Position numbers and translations under genes: made by a program
In this document: positions 1 through 12,900 of the stretch, piece after piece
How positions within the stretch are numbered: position 1 is the first letter of the stretch
How the letters are laid out: each line of letters begins with the position of its first letter
The notes under the pieces: model-generated
Database searches by the model: none
Seen by the model: the letters and a program-made list of their open reading frames with translations, nothing else
Told to the model about the DNA's origin: nothing
NCBI GenBank assembly: GCA_033439795.1
Contig: JAUTDP010000008.1
Location: forward strand, 2,108,001 to 2,172,000
Source of the DNA: Sordaria brevicollis
Taxonomy: Eukaryota; Ascomycota; Sordariomycetes; Sordariales; Sordariaceae
Length of the DNA: 64,000 nucleotides
Direction of reading: 5' to 3'

Positions 1-2700
1 AAAATACGAACGACCGTAGTAATAATATTCGTTTCAATAATTATTTAATTCGAATTAACCGCGGGGCCGTCGCTAGAACGTTAGCCGCTAAAAAAACGAA
101 TTTTAATACTAATTAATATAATTAACGATTAATCTTCTTCGAAAATTATATACGTAGCGTTAAAATAGGTATAATAAATTATTAAAGGATAATATTAATA
201 TTATTAAGTATATAATAAAATATATATTATTATATAAAGGAAAGGAAGGGAGAAGTATATACGGAGGATTAGATATATAGGCGCGAGCCTATACCTTAAT
301 CCGTACGCACTTACGTAATATTGTACGTAACTATAGGTAATTAGATCTGGACTATATCGAATTATAATATGCGTACTATGGTCGGGAATGGTCGCTGGGG
401 ATCTGGGCAACTATATAGGTGGTTAGTGCGTATACCGGGTATAGCACAGGTATAATCCTGTGATATAATATAAATATAAATAATATAAATATAATAATTA
501 AATTTACCTTATTTACTTTACTTATTATAACTACAACCGCAATTAATTCCTATATTAATAATAATTAAATTAATAATAATAATCTTCTACCCTCCTCCCT
601 TTTACCCTTATTACCGCTAAATAAATTATTAGAATCCCTTATTATCGATTTTATAAAGTAATTAATATTTCGATACGCGCTTAGAACTAATAAAAACCAG
701 GGTTTACGTAATACGCTATTTAATATCTAAAAATCCTTTATATCTAATCGGCTCTCCCTCTATTATACGCGTAACCTCCTTAAATAGTAATACTTTATTT
801 ATAGGATTAATAAAGGTATTTATATAGTAATTAAAAAGGGGATTAAAGAATTTCTCTATTTCGAAAGGGATTATATATAGCGGTCATTATTATTATTATT
901 ATTACTACCGTAGGCGGTATTAACTCCCCTACTACCGTAACGTAAAGTTATTCTAATACCCTAAATTATAAACCCTAAACTCCTATTATAAAATAAATCC
1001 CATCCGTTTATAATTTTTTTATAATTATATTTTACTAATTATCGTATTTATTAAATTTATTTATCCCCCAAAATTCGCTTTAATAAAACGTTTATAATTA
1101 CCGCAACCTACTCCCTATCGATTAAAACTTCGATTAAAAATAAAAAAATAAAAATAATACTATTTATATTAACTTTATTAATAACGATAAAAAAATTAAT
1201 CTAAATAATAATCCGCGTACCGATTACAATAAAAATAAAACCGCAATTAAAATTAATAAAGAAGAGGATAACGAATTATAAAGGATTTTTTTTATATAAG
1301 AGGGGGGTTTTACACTTCGATTTATTATTATAAATAATAATACTTTTATACTTTTAATAATAAATTTAACACTTTTAATACATTTAATACATTTTATACT
1401 TTACGGGATTTTTTTTTATAATTTAATAATAATCGACTTCAAATATATTTAAAACGGTATATTTACTATATAAAATAATATTTTTATACAATTATTCCTA
1501 TCGTTATTAATTTATATAGCTAATCCCTATATAATATAACGTAATCTTTATTACTATTAACGTCGTTATAAAAGGGTACGTTTATTTAACGGTAATACCC
1601 GCGTATAATATTAACCCGCTACTCTACCTCCTATACAACCTTTTCTAAAAAACCTTTAAACTCTTTATTATTTAATATATTATTATTAGCATATTAATAT
1701 TATTATCGTATATAAGCCTTTACGTTATTAAAATACATTTTAATAAGGTTAAAATTTAGAAAATATAATAATAAAAATTATAATAATATACTTCTATTAT
1801 TGTATATAATTTTAATAAAGGGGTTTTTATACTATAATACGTTATTTATTATTAATATATTATAACGATTAAAAAACGGATTTATTTTAAATAATACCTC
1901 TTCCTCTAATTAAATAATAAAACCGGTCGTATTTATTACTCCCTTATAATATAATACGTTAATAAAGCTATCTATAATTATTATTAATAATAAATAGAAC
2001 CGTTTCCCCCTAATAAACGTACTTTCTATAATTAATACTATACCCTTTAATACTTACTTAATATAACGAACGCTATCCTTCTTATTAATATTAAATTCGT
2101 TATAAAATACGTATATTTTTATTAAAAACGCGGAAACTTTCCTTAACCAATTTAATTATAATAATTTATTACGTTAGGAAATTTTATACGCCATCCTCTT
2201 ATTAATTTATTTAAAAACTTTTAATTATTTTAATATAACGTTCGTTAATATATATATATTTATTTTAATAATTAAATAATATTATATTTTATCGAAATAT
2301 AAATTAAATTTATAACGAAAGAAATCGAAAATTTCCTATACGACTAATAATTAAATACTTTATAAAAATATTAAAAATCGTTATTTATTATCTATACCTT
2401 TATAACCGCCGGCGTTAATATTATTACGTTATATTTCGAATTATTTTGGGGGTAGATTATACTAATAATTTTAAAATTCTTTTTCAATTTCCAAATATAG
2501 CGTTTAAATATATTAACCGCTTACGCAATTTTTTAAGGTATTTATTAACGGTCAATATTAAGTATATTATTCGCCTTTATCGTTTATTAGAGTAGTTAAA
2601 CATGATTATAACGTTTATAGATTTCAAAAGCTTTAAAAACCGTTAGATTTGGGTATAAAACGACTAAGATATTCAAATTCAAAGATTCGACATAGTATTT
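1..2700. repeat. RIP-degraded AT-rich repeat (relic transposon-like DNA)
   Basis: The block is extremely A+T rich, is dominated by TpA steps and contains almost no CpA or TpG dinucleotides, while some CpG remains. This is the classic product of repeat-induced point mutation, which changes C to T mainly at CpA on both strands of duplicated DNA. No reading frame of useful length survives; the longest is a 68-codon frame around 204-410 with no recognisable content. The change to normal composition is sharp, at about 2640-2710. The original element cannot be identified by eye. In Neurospora such DNA is usually methylated and packed as H3K9me3 heterochromatin; that is family knowledge, not visible here. 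The left end lies outside the window. Confidence 0.88.
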
Positions 2701-4080
2701 TTAATGCATATTCTGTAAAGGGGGGTGCCTGTGCGAAGTGGGGACTGGCCAGTCGTTTTCAATACACAGCGCCTCGGACCTGACTGGCGACTATGAAGCC
2801 ATCAATGCAGGAGCTTCCGTCCGAACGTCCTGCTTGCTGTCGCTAAGTATGGAGAAGACGGTGGTGGAAAGACCTCAAGGCTCAGCCACAACCGACGGTT
2901 GCTCTTTCCGATCTTGGAGTTTTCGAGCATAGGCAGACGCGAGCGCACCTTCACTACCCGAATCGCAGAGATGCCTTCATTTCCAGGTTTGGCAGCGACG
3001 ACCAGCCTGCCTCCTCCATTCCGCGCTCCATTCTGCTGTCAAGCAAGTGCTTTGCCATCGCATCTTTATGCCTTCACTTCACCCTCAGCCCAGATCTACC
3101 TCTTGGAGGTAGGTGAATGGGACAAGAGATGAAACCTTCTCTTTCACGGTCGAGACATCAACCCGACCATGTAGGAACCCTCCTTCCTGTTGTTCGCGCA
3201 CGCTTCACTCAATGTTCAATCGGGTATCATATTGATGCATTTTTCTTGGTATCCCACGCCACATCCTGAGATCGCCATTTAGTTACACGAGCAAGGCGTT
3301 TCAATGGAGAAAATGGGTGGACAAGAGGAGCTGGCGGACGAGCCTACTATGTAAGTGCCATCCTCTTATCAACTCCTGGTTTGCGCCATCGGATTCCCCT
3401 TCAACCCGCACTTTCATCATGCTGTACCACACTCTTGGTCTTGTCAGCCACTGCAAGCGCAGGACGGACTTCCGCATCACCTATCTTTGTTGTCGTCGTG
3501 CTGGCCAGTCCACCAACTTTCTGGGGGTGGCAGCCAATCGCTATCCGACCCGGACAAGCCCGCTACGTACGACAGCAACGCATGTGTAGCACACCTCTGG
3601 CTGCCCAAGCAGGAAAAAGGAGTCTTTGGGATGCTTTCTCTTGTTCAACCTCATGCCATGGCTTCAAGGGGCTCAGGGCCCAATGGGTACGGGCGACCAA
3701 GTGGTCCCAACAGGCTGACCTGTTTCGCCTGCATTGACCGGCATCAGCCATCCCATCCAGCCATCCAGCCATCCAGCCATCCAGCCATCCAGCCATCCAG
3801 CCATCCAGCCATCCAGACCCAGCCAGCCCTGTGTTATCATTGGAATGACACAAGCTTCGATCTTCATCGGCCACCGTAGGGCCGCCATCTCATCCTACAG
3901 CTGTGCATCACCTTTATATGGCTGGCTGGCTGCCCCATTGCCCATCAGCAGTATGCAGTCCGGGCCACGTTGCTTCGAGCAGTTCTGCCGTTTGACATCG
4001 TGAAATCCACCAGCGGGGCCACTATCACCGCTCCTGTCTCCTTACACCATACAGCCTCTCACCCATCTTATCTGCTGCCC
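2701..4080. other. Intergenic, upstream of the flavoprotein gene
   Basis: Composition returns to normal directly after the RIP block. The overlapping short frames here (up to 174 codons) look like chance frames: none resembles a protein family, and several run through the tandem repeat at 3753-3816. The last few hundred bases presumably hold the promoter and leader of the gene starting at 4081; no TATA element was singled out. Confidence 0.6.
3753..3816. repeat. Tandem repeat, 8 copies of CCATCCAG
   Basis: Eight perfect head-to-tail copies of the octamer CCATCCAG. Degenerate neighbours extend it slightly on both sides. It lies about 270 bases upstream of the flavoprotein start codon. An 8-bp unit would shift frame in coding DNA, which fits a non-coding minisatellite. 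Confidence 0.95.
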
Positions 4081-5844
4081 ATGGCGACGACTGTCGAAGC
4101 TAACCGTTACCCCAGGAAGAAGGTCGCCATCGTCGGCAGTGGTGTTACAGGAATAGGTGCTCTATGGGCCTTGAACAGAAGCCCTCATGATGTCCACCTC
4201 TTTGAGGCTTCCGACCGGCTCGGAGGCCATACCAACACGGTGGACTTCCGAAAGGGAGACCATACCACCAAGGTCGATACTGGCTTCATTGTCATGAACA
4301 AAGATACATACCGTACGTCTTAACCCACAGTCCCACCCACGCATCGGTACCTTGCAGTAGTCTACATCGGCAGTTTGTGTGGTTGCATGCACTAACGTCC
4401 CCCCCTATAGCCAACTTCCTCAACTTTCTCAGCCACATTGGCATTGAGCCCGTCAAGACGGACATGACCTTTGGGGTCTCTAGAGACTATGGAAAGTTTG
4501 AGTGGGCTAGGTCCTCGCTAAACTGTCTATTTGCCCAACGGGGCAACTTCTTCTCCCCACGAATATGGCGGATTGTCTTCGATATCATCCGCTTCAACCA
4601 GTACGCCCTCGATGTACTGAGAGTGGACCTTGAAGACACCACCAAGGAAAACAATCAGCATGCCGCACTTCATCCTGACGAGACAATTGGCGAGTATCTG
4701 GACCGGGAAGGGTATTCAGAAGCTTTCCGCCAGGACTACCTTCTTCCGATGACCGCGGCTGTTTGGAGTACCAGTCCTGACAAGTGCTCTCTCGAATTCC
4801 CTGCCATCACTCTGATCAGATTCCTGTACGTATAGCGTATCTCCTTTCATGTATTTAAGTTGCTGACCACCTCACAGATGGAATCATCATCTTCTGTCTA
4901 CAGTTGCCAACCGCCCAGACTGGCTGACAATATCCACGGGCTCCAAAGACTACATCGACACCGTCATGCATGGATTCCCATCAAACCATCTCCACATGAA
5001 CTCCAAAGTCACAAGGGTCACCAACGAACCTGACGGCCGTGTTCGCTTGCACATCAAGGGTGGTCGCTCTGAGGTCTTTGATCATGTGATTCTTGCCACT
5101 CACGGGGACCAAGCTTACTCCATCATTCGAGACTCAGCCACCGACGAAGAGCGAGATATCCTGCGCACCTTCAGGACTTCGGACAACGTTGCCGTATTGC
5201 ACTCTGATACATCGCTCATGCCACAGTCACCCAGGGCCTGGAGTAGCTGGAATTATCTGACAAAATCATCTCCAGTTACTGGCAGGAACATTGACCAGGT
5301 ATCTTTGACTTACAACATGAACATCCTGCAGCACATTCCCCGGGAACAGTACGGCGATGTCTTGGTAACCTTGAATCCGTTGCATCAGCCGGACCCTTCG
5401 ACGGTTCAAGGAACTTATATTTACGCGCATGCCCTATACACTCCTGCTGCGATCAAAGCTCAGGAGCGGCTGGACTACATCCAAAATACCCGAGGTATCA
5501 GCTACGCCGGCGCCTGGACGAAATACGGATTCCATGAAGATGGATTCAGCAGTGGCATCCGGGTTGCCATGGAACACCTGGGCGGAAGAATTCCGTTCGA
5601 GTTCAAAGATTCGACATACAGCCGCGGTAGAAAGCCGGAACTGGGATTCCTTGACTGGTTGTTGAGAGTCTGGATCTGGTTGGTTCAGGTTCTCTTCATC
5701 AGTGTGCTGGATAAGTTCAGCGCGCAAGGTGTAGCAAGCCGCCGACTGGCCTCACATGTTAACAGCAAGGTGAACGGCTCGGTCATTGCTGCGCAGAGAG
5801 TGTCGGGACACATGAATGGCGGATACAGCAAGAAACACATCTAA
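4081..5844 (+). CDS. FAD/NAD(P)-binding amine-oxidase-like flavoprotein
   Basis: Three exons: 4081-4312, 4411-4825 and 4878-5844, giving 537 residues. The start at 4081 is the first ATG placing a short polar leader before the dinucleotide fold. Residues 14-55 hold a Rossmann motif (VAIVGSGVTGIGA) followed by an acidic strand end (LFEASDRLGGHTNT), typical of FAD-binding amine oxidase-like proteins. Near residues 426-446 the segment GAWTKYGFHEDGFSSG matches the C-terminal FAD-contact motif. Residues about 472-493 are hydrophobic and aromatic (FLDWLLRVWIWLVQVLF) and could anchor the protein to a membrane. The closest family I recognise is the predicted NAD/FAD-binding group COG2907, which in bacteria often sits beside cyclopropane fatty-acid synthase; the substrate here is unknown. 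Intron 1 has a CTAAC branch site at 4391. It converges on the WD40 gene ending at 6197. Confidence 0.85.
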
Positions 5845-6196
5845 TGAACGGGAACATACGATGAGGAGGGCCAATGGGTAGCCCATGAAACGAAATTCCC
5901 AAAGAATGAAAGAAAACAAAACATCACACGGTCACGAAGGAAATGTAAATATACAAAGGATATGCCGGGAGCTATGTGGGCGCTACCCACGTTAGATTGA
6001 CTAATGAGAATGAATGATTCTACAACCGATACCTATTTATGCGATTTTCATAACATTTGATGCCCATTGAAATGTATCCTTTACAGAAACCAAACCACAA
6101 CGCCACTATGCCATTTCTATACCGACTCTATATCCGTGCCCCATGTTCTCTCAGCATGTACTCTTCCCGATGATGCCAGCGACAATGCACGCCTCT
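5845..6196. other. Short convergent intergenic region
   Basis: The 352 bases between the two stop codons must carry both 3' untranslated regions and polyadenylation sites. The sequence is A-rich on the plus strand just after 5880. No gene is seen. Confidence 0.6.
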
Positions 6197-8412
6197 TTAA
6201 AACTCATCCACACACTCATACCCCTCCTCTACCCTTCTCGCCGTCGTACTATTCTTGTTTTTGTTATGCCTTCTCCCCTTACTCGTCTCCACGCCAAACG
6301 AGTACTTCTTGATCCTCGGCCCCTCGCCCACAAACAGGCTCGGGTGTTTGTCGCCAGGTAATGTCTGGAACATGATACTCTTGATGACGTTGCCCCTGCT
6401 AAATGCGTCGAAAGGTTCCGCGTTGTCATCGTCATCTTCATCCTCACCGCCGTCGTTGTCTCTTCCTCCTCCACCGAATGCGGACCCGGACCCGGACCCT
6501 GATCCGGATCCTGATCCTGCTCCTGCTGAAGAGAAACCGATCCTATCGACAGTCCTACTCGGCACCCGCGAGCCGTCTAGCAGTGAATAAAGCCCCACCG
6601 TGCCATCGTCGTGCGCAGCGGCCGCGAGGTTATATGCCGTGTAGTTGGGAGCGGAAAGGACGTCGAAGCCGATATGGATGTTTTCGGCATTGCGGTAGGT
6701 TGGAAAGCTGAGGACCGGGATGGTAGGAGTGGACATGGTTAGGGGATTGAAGGGTTTTGGTGCTCGGGGTTTGGCGTGTGGTCGTTGTCTTTGTTGCTGC
6801 TGCTGGTTGCCGTGGCGGTAGTTTCTGCTTCTGTTTCCACTGCTGGATGAAGAAGAGGGCTGCCAATCCATCACCGCGTCTGTGTCAATGGTAGGTGTTT
6901 TGTCACCGTCGTTGTCGAAAATGGAGCTGCCGCCCTTTTCAGCCTTGCACCACCGGATATCGTAAAGACGCATGGCGCTCATGGGACCAGCTACCAACAC
7001 GCCGTGACTACCCACGGAGCGAACGTGAGCTGCGCTGCTGGGGTGTTTGATCCAGCCCCATTCTTCCCCAGGAACGCGCATGTCGAGAACGCAGACGCGG
7101 CCGGTGCGGCCGCCGACGAGGATCACCTCGGCTGGGTTGATAGCCAAAAAATCGAGGCTGAGGACTTCGCCGTGTTTGGCCATGGGCGGTGGCGAGTTCT
7201 GTCTGGGTTTGGGGTTGGAAGATGGCGGTGGAGGCTTGGTTAGCCAGCTTAGACGGGAGTCGTTGGTGAGCTGGAGGAGGCCGACGTCACCGCCGGCGAT
7301 GCAGGTGAGGCGGGAGTAGGAGGGTGCCGGGCAGGAGGTGTTGATGACGCCGTATTTGGTGCCTAGGGGTGTAGGCGCGGAGATCTTGATTAGGTTGGGG
7401 GCTGTAAAGATAAAAGGTCAGTTAACTGCCTGGCATCGTCATAGAAAAGTAGAAGACCTACAGTTGCCTAGCTGCCATGTCGGCTGCTCATCTTCTTCTA
7501 TAGGAGGCCCGTATTGGCTCGGAGAGAACCAAGCGATGGATGGAGTGCGAGTCGGCATTCGAGATGTGAGGAACATCCTGCCGGATGGCTCATGGAATCG
7601 TAGCGAGGAGAGCTGAGGAATGGTAATGGTTTCCGGCATTGGCATGAAGTCGGTCCGTCTGTACCGCATATTTGCGTACGCAAAGTTGATCCTGATAGCC
7701 AGTCAATATCAAGCTTAAGCCAAGTTGCCAAAAAAGACGATCGAGGAAAACTTACTCATCAGACCCATCCCTTGGAATATACGAACTCGTCAAGGAATCA
7801 TCGTCAACTGCTGCATAGGTAACTCCCAGTCCCGTCCTCGCATCCGAGCCTCCAACCCACAAGTGAGAGATGGTCCCAATCATGATCCCGTTCTGAATCA
7901 GGTCGGGCCATAGGTCGACCTTGCCCTTATCACTCAACCCTCTAGCCCATGATTTGATCACCGTATCATCATCTCGGCCATTATGAACTACGGGCCTGTA
8001 CTGGGCGGCCTCTCTTTCCAGGAACCCTCCCAATAGGGGATCTTCTAGGATCTTCGCTCGCTTTAGCTTTTTAGGAAACGCAAGCTCCCTCTTTGCCTTT
8101 TCCTCTTGTACACGTTGCTTCTCCTCAAGTAGACGACGGCGCTTAACATCGTTGCTGGTGTAACGTGTTGTAGGCGCCGTTTTGCTGTCTTCGATCTTGA
8201 AGTACTTGCCCTTTTCAGGGTCTGAGGGAAAGTGGTTAGTGAGCAATACGAGGCTATCTGGGAGGAAAGGGAGTAAGAGCCCGCTCTGTGATCACGGAAT
8301 GACTGCTGTCAACCCGAACGTATGAAGTTTCATATCGTGCGAGTGGCCATGTGTAAGAATTAAGGAGTCCATCATACGTACCGAAATAGAACCCCGGGAG
8401 ATCTACCGGCAT
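6197..8412 (-). CDS. WD40-repeat protein, DCAF4-like
   Basis: Four exons on the minus strand, 8412-8382, 8221-7756, 7691-7462 and 7401-6197, join in one frame to 643 residues. The N-terminus reads MPVDLPGFYF, then after the first intron DPEKGKYFKI. This 'PGFYYDPEK..YF' opening is characteristic of the DCAF4 (DDB1- and CUL4-associated factor 4) family of WD40 proteins. A basic, coiled segment (KRRRLLEEKQRVQEEKAKRE) follows. The C-terminal half has degenerate WD blades, for example around VLSLDFLAINPAEVILVGGR and MRLYDIRW. A low-complexity insert holds a poly-Gln stretch, a Gly-Ser run and an acidic run (GGEDEDDDDNAEPF). By family analogy it would be a substrate receptor of CUL4-DDB1 ubiquitin ligases; that role is inferred. 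Some fungal annotations may carry other names for this family. The first exon codes for only ten full codons. Confidence 0.82.
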
Positions 8413-9959
8413 TTTCAAAGTTGTGTTGCTGCTGCTGCCTCGCCAAGTCGGCAAGGTAGCAAGATGTACCGCGTTTTTCACCAAAAGAGGACACACGAAA
8501 GCCCTTACAAAAGTATCACCGAAGAGTGACAATTGCTTCCTTACAACCCACGACAAGAAACTTCACCCTCGTTTCCTCAAAGAGGCTGGTCTCCGCTGTA
8601 GTCAGCTCCTCCGTTGGTGCTTGGCCTATTGTTCCTTTCCCCAATCACTCTTTCAATCCAACCGTCTTCTCCCCCACGTCCTCACAGCCAGCCCTCGAGA
8701 AAACCAAACAGACTTCGCACAAACTCTCGCAGTGTAGACGGGACGGGTTTGATTCCTCAACCAGGCAACGGCCGTATCCGCTTCTCAAAGCCGAACAATG
8801 CCCTTGGTACCTTCCCTTGCGCTTCTCAAGACCGCGGCTGCTAAGTTTGATTGCTTGGCAAGAGCGACTGGAATAAAGTTCTTGCCGGTTCGCAGCCTGC
8901 AGTGCCGGCTTCCACTTCAGCCAAGATTTATGTGCAAAGAACGTGCGACTCTTAGCTTTCTGAAATCCCCACGTCTCTCTTTTTCGAGGCAACAAGGGGC
9001 CACAAGGCAGCTCTTTCCCTTTTGACTGATAGTCCAACCAGTCTGCCGCTGTGTTGCGAAACAAGGGGAAGTGACGAACGATCCTTCTATGCAGCTGCCG
9101 AATCGTCACGACAGATTACAATCCCGTACTGGTGAGCCGGTAACAGTATCGGTTTGAAAGGCTGTCTCGATGAAGGGTGATCGGAGGCAACAAGCACGGA
9201 ATTGCTCCCGCGGTTATAGGCACTGTAAGCCGAAAGTAGAGATACCAGACACAGTAAGTACCTGTGAGCGTAGTCAGCAACTGTTGAAAAGTTGCCTTTG
9301 GATGTCTAGAAGGTATCTGAGCGTGTTTCATCGTTGACCTCTTACCAGAGAGTGTGTCTGTATTTTGTGGTTGGGAGTTTTGACAGTTGAAAGGTTGACT
9401 GAGTCGGGAGTGGCGCCAGATGTCAAGTCAGAAGTTGAGGGAAGAGAAACAAGTTATGTCATTGCGTTCGTGGCCAGCTCCATGTTAGCGTGGTGTTCAG
9501 ACTTTTTGGAGTCAGCCAGGCCCACTTTGCCAGGTCACGGGTACCTGCATTTCCTACCAACAAACACCGCCAGGCCCGTGGGAAAACCACCCGAACATGA
9601 GGAGCCGCAAGACTCCAAATCTCCGTGTGTTTCGAGCCTCCAAAAATGTCATCTCAAGTGATTCGACTTCATGCGCTCACAACATAGCAGATTTCACTAG
9701 AACTTGTTAGGTTATTAGATTTTACGGTTTTAGTATTAGTATCTAAGAAATGTAATGGGTACGTATACCCCTAAAAAGAAGTTGTGGATACAAATTCCAG
9801 AAAGAAAACCTGGCGGCAAACTCCCAGCCCTAATCTAAAATCTTCAATGGCTGAGTTGCCACCAAGGGGTATACCAAGGGGGGTATATGGAGTTATTCAT
9901 CCCGTCATTTCAACCAGGTGACCTTCATGAACATCGCACCCGGAAAATCATTATATCGC
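8413..9959. other. Intergenic: promoter of the WD40 gene and 3' region of pma-1
   Basis: Both flanking genes are on the minus strand, so this 1.5-kb interval holds the promoter of the WD40 gene at its left and the 3' untranslated region of pma-1 at its right. Short overlapping frames up to 154 codons show no family resemblance. The stretch 9700-9960 is relatively A+T rich, as expected for a 3' end. Confidence 0.55.
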
Positions 9960-12900
9960 TTATTGCGACTTCTCATGCTGAGTAGAGACACGCTGGAGAG
10001 AGACAACTGTGAAGGGAAGTAATGTTAGCCAGTGTCCAGCAGATCAATGTTAGATAGAAGTGATTGTAACTTACCAAAGTCCTCAAGCGAGCGCTGCTTC
10101 TGGTTGCCCTTAGGGGACTTGCCGTGCATAAGGTTATCGAAGCCAACGCTGTCCTGGAGGATGTAGTAGACACCGCCCATGATGCAGAAGACACCGAAGG
10201 AGAAGATCCAAATACGGACGACGGCGACAATGGAGGTGTCGGAGTGCTCGAACCAGCCCCAGATGGTGAAGCAGGTGGCAATAATATCAACGATGAGGAT
10301 AGCACCGCTGAGCTGCCACGAGGGGATCGAGGACCAGAAGGGACCGTTGGCACGGGTGATGAAGATGAGCCAGTTCTCAGTGAGGGAGACCTGGAGGAAG
10401 ACGACTTCATCCATGTTACCGAAGTTCTGGACGATACCGCCGTTCTCACCCTGAGCGTACATGGTGGTGACAGTGATCCAGGTACCGACGGCAAGGACGA
10501 CACCGAGGAGGACGGACATACCCCAAAGCTTGGGGAGGTTCCACTTGACGGGGGTCTGCGAGTAGGGGGCGTTGTCGTAGGCAATGGCAAGGGTGGCAAC
10601 ATCGGCGAAAATGGCGATGAAGACAACGAGCTCAATGTTGAGGGAACGGTTGAGGATGGCAATCCAAAGACCGAGGAAGATCTCCAAGTGGATGGACAAG
10701 GCGATACGGTAGACAACGTAGGCGTACATGCGGTGGAAAATCTGGCGAGAAGTCTTGAGGGCATCAATGATGGCACCGAGACCGGGGGCAAGGAAGACGA
10801 TATCGGCAGCGGAGCGGGCAGCGTCGGAGGAACCCTCGACAGCAATACCAGTATCAGCCTTCTTGAGAGAGGGAGCATCGTTGACACCGTCACCAGTCAT
10901 GGCAACAAGGTAACCACGCTGCTGGAGAATCTCGACGACGTTGTACTTGTGCTGGGGGAAGACCTCAGCGAAACCATCAGCAGCCTCAACGAAATCGTAA
11001 ACCTCAGAGCCGGGCATGTCACCGCCACCACCGAGACCAAGGCGCTCAGCGTTGTAGATGTTGGTACCGAGACCGAGCTGGCGAGAAGTCTCGCGAGCAA
11101 TACCGACGGCATCACCAGTAAGCATCTTGATGGAGAGACCGAGAGTCTTGGCCTCGCAGACAGTCTTGTAGGTATCGTGACGGGGGGATCCATGCAGGGC
11201 ATGATACCGAGAATCTCCCAAGAGCCCTCACCACGCTTGCGGGCAACACCAAGAGAACGGAAACCACGGGTAGCGAACTCGGCAACCTTGTTCTTGTAGG
11301 CCTGGTCAACCTCCTCGGGGATGGGGTGGTCCTCCTCGACGGTCTTCAAAACGAAAAGAGGGGCACCCTTGACGCAAGTGATGCGCTCACCCTGGGGAGA
11401 CTCGACAACGGCGACGACCTTCTTGGAGACGGGATCGAAGGGGTGGAACTGGAGAACCTTGTACTTGGAGAGGACGGACTTGGCGCGGGGGTAGAACTTG
11501 AGGGACTTGAGGAATGCCTTGTCGATGGCATCAATACCCTTCTTCTTGCGGGAAGCGGCCAAGCAGGCAGTAAGCATGAGGTCCTCGGGGTCGACACCAG
11601 CGACGGTGTAGGGCTCAGAGAGAGAGAGCTTGTTCTTGGTGAGGGTACCAGTCTTGTCAGAGCAGAGAATCTCGACACCAGCGAGAGACTCGATGGCGGA
11701 GAGCTTCTGGACGATGGCCTTCTTCTTGGCGAGGTAGGCAGCACCGACAGCCATGGTGGTGGTGACGACAGCGGGGAGACCGACGGGGACACCGATGATG
11801 GTAATGGCAAGGGTGAACTCGAGAATAAGGACGATGGGGTTGGAGCGGTAGAAAGAGGCAACCCAGACGACGAGGAGAGTGAAGACGACGAGGATGAGGA
11901 GAATGGTACCGATACCGTTCAAGACCTCAGTGAAGTGACCAGAGCCGGCGGAAGCAGCATTGACGAGGGCAGCGGCGCGACCGACGAAGGTGTTGTCACC
12001 GGTGGCAGTGATGACGACGAAAGCCTCACCACGCTTGACAGCGGAGGAAGCGAAAACCTGGTCACCCTTGTGCTTGTCGACAGCAAGAGACTCGCCGGTA
12101 AGAGCAGACTGATCAACCTGGAGGAAGGCATCATCGGTGACGATGCGACCATCAGCGGGGATAATGGTACCCTCCTCAACCTGGAGGATATCACCGGGAA
12201 CGACCTCGGGAGCCTCAATCTCCTTGAGAGTACCATCACGGAGAACGACAGCCTTAAGAGCAAGAGTCCTGTAAGAGGGAAGTGGGTTAGCGAATTGCTG
12301 CTTGTTGTGTAGCGATTGGCAGTTTGGCGCAACTTACTTCTTCAACTCGTCGACAATAGAACCAGCCTGGAATTCCTGAACGAAACCGACAACGGCGTTG
12401 AGAAGCAACAAACCGCAGATGACACCGAAATCAACCCAGTCCTCAAGACCAGCAGCAAGGACGGCAGCAGCCTGTAGTAGCACTAGTCAGCATTGACGCG
12501 GCAGAGTCGCGTGGGGGCGCCTTCGCGTTTGGTTTCACCATTCGCAGGGATCGCGGGATGGATCTTCGAAACGCCCTCTTGGCATGTGATGGCAACGTAC
12601 CTCCATGACGAACTGAATGGGACCGACGAAGAAACCAAGGAACTTGAGGATGTGGTTCTCCTTCTCCTCCTTCATCTGGTTGAGACCGTACTTGCGACGG
12701 CGCTGGACAACCTCCTCGGAAGTAAGACCGACACGGGTGTCAGTCTGGAGCATGTCCTCGGGGACGACGCGGCCGCCACCGGGAGTACCCTCCTCTTCCT
12801 CCTCCTCCTGTTGAAGCGGGTTAGCATGCTGTTGCTAAGATGCGCTGCTGCGATTGTCCAGATGGGAAGACAACTTACAGCATCGTGTCCATCGTGGGAC

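Noticed and set aside
204..410. 68-codon minus-strand frame inside the RIP block
   Set aside because: It is a chance frame in AT-rich mutated DNA, dominated by Ile, Tyr and Leu.
10124..12312. Long plus-strand frames of 391 and 328 codons opposite pma-1
   Set aside because: They are antisense to the strongly codon-biased pma-1 exons. Their Asp/Gly/Val/Leu/Glu-rich sequence is the reverse-frame image of pma-1 codons and matches no family.
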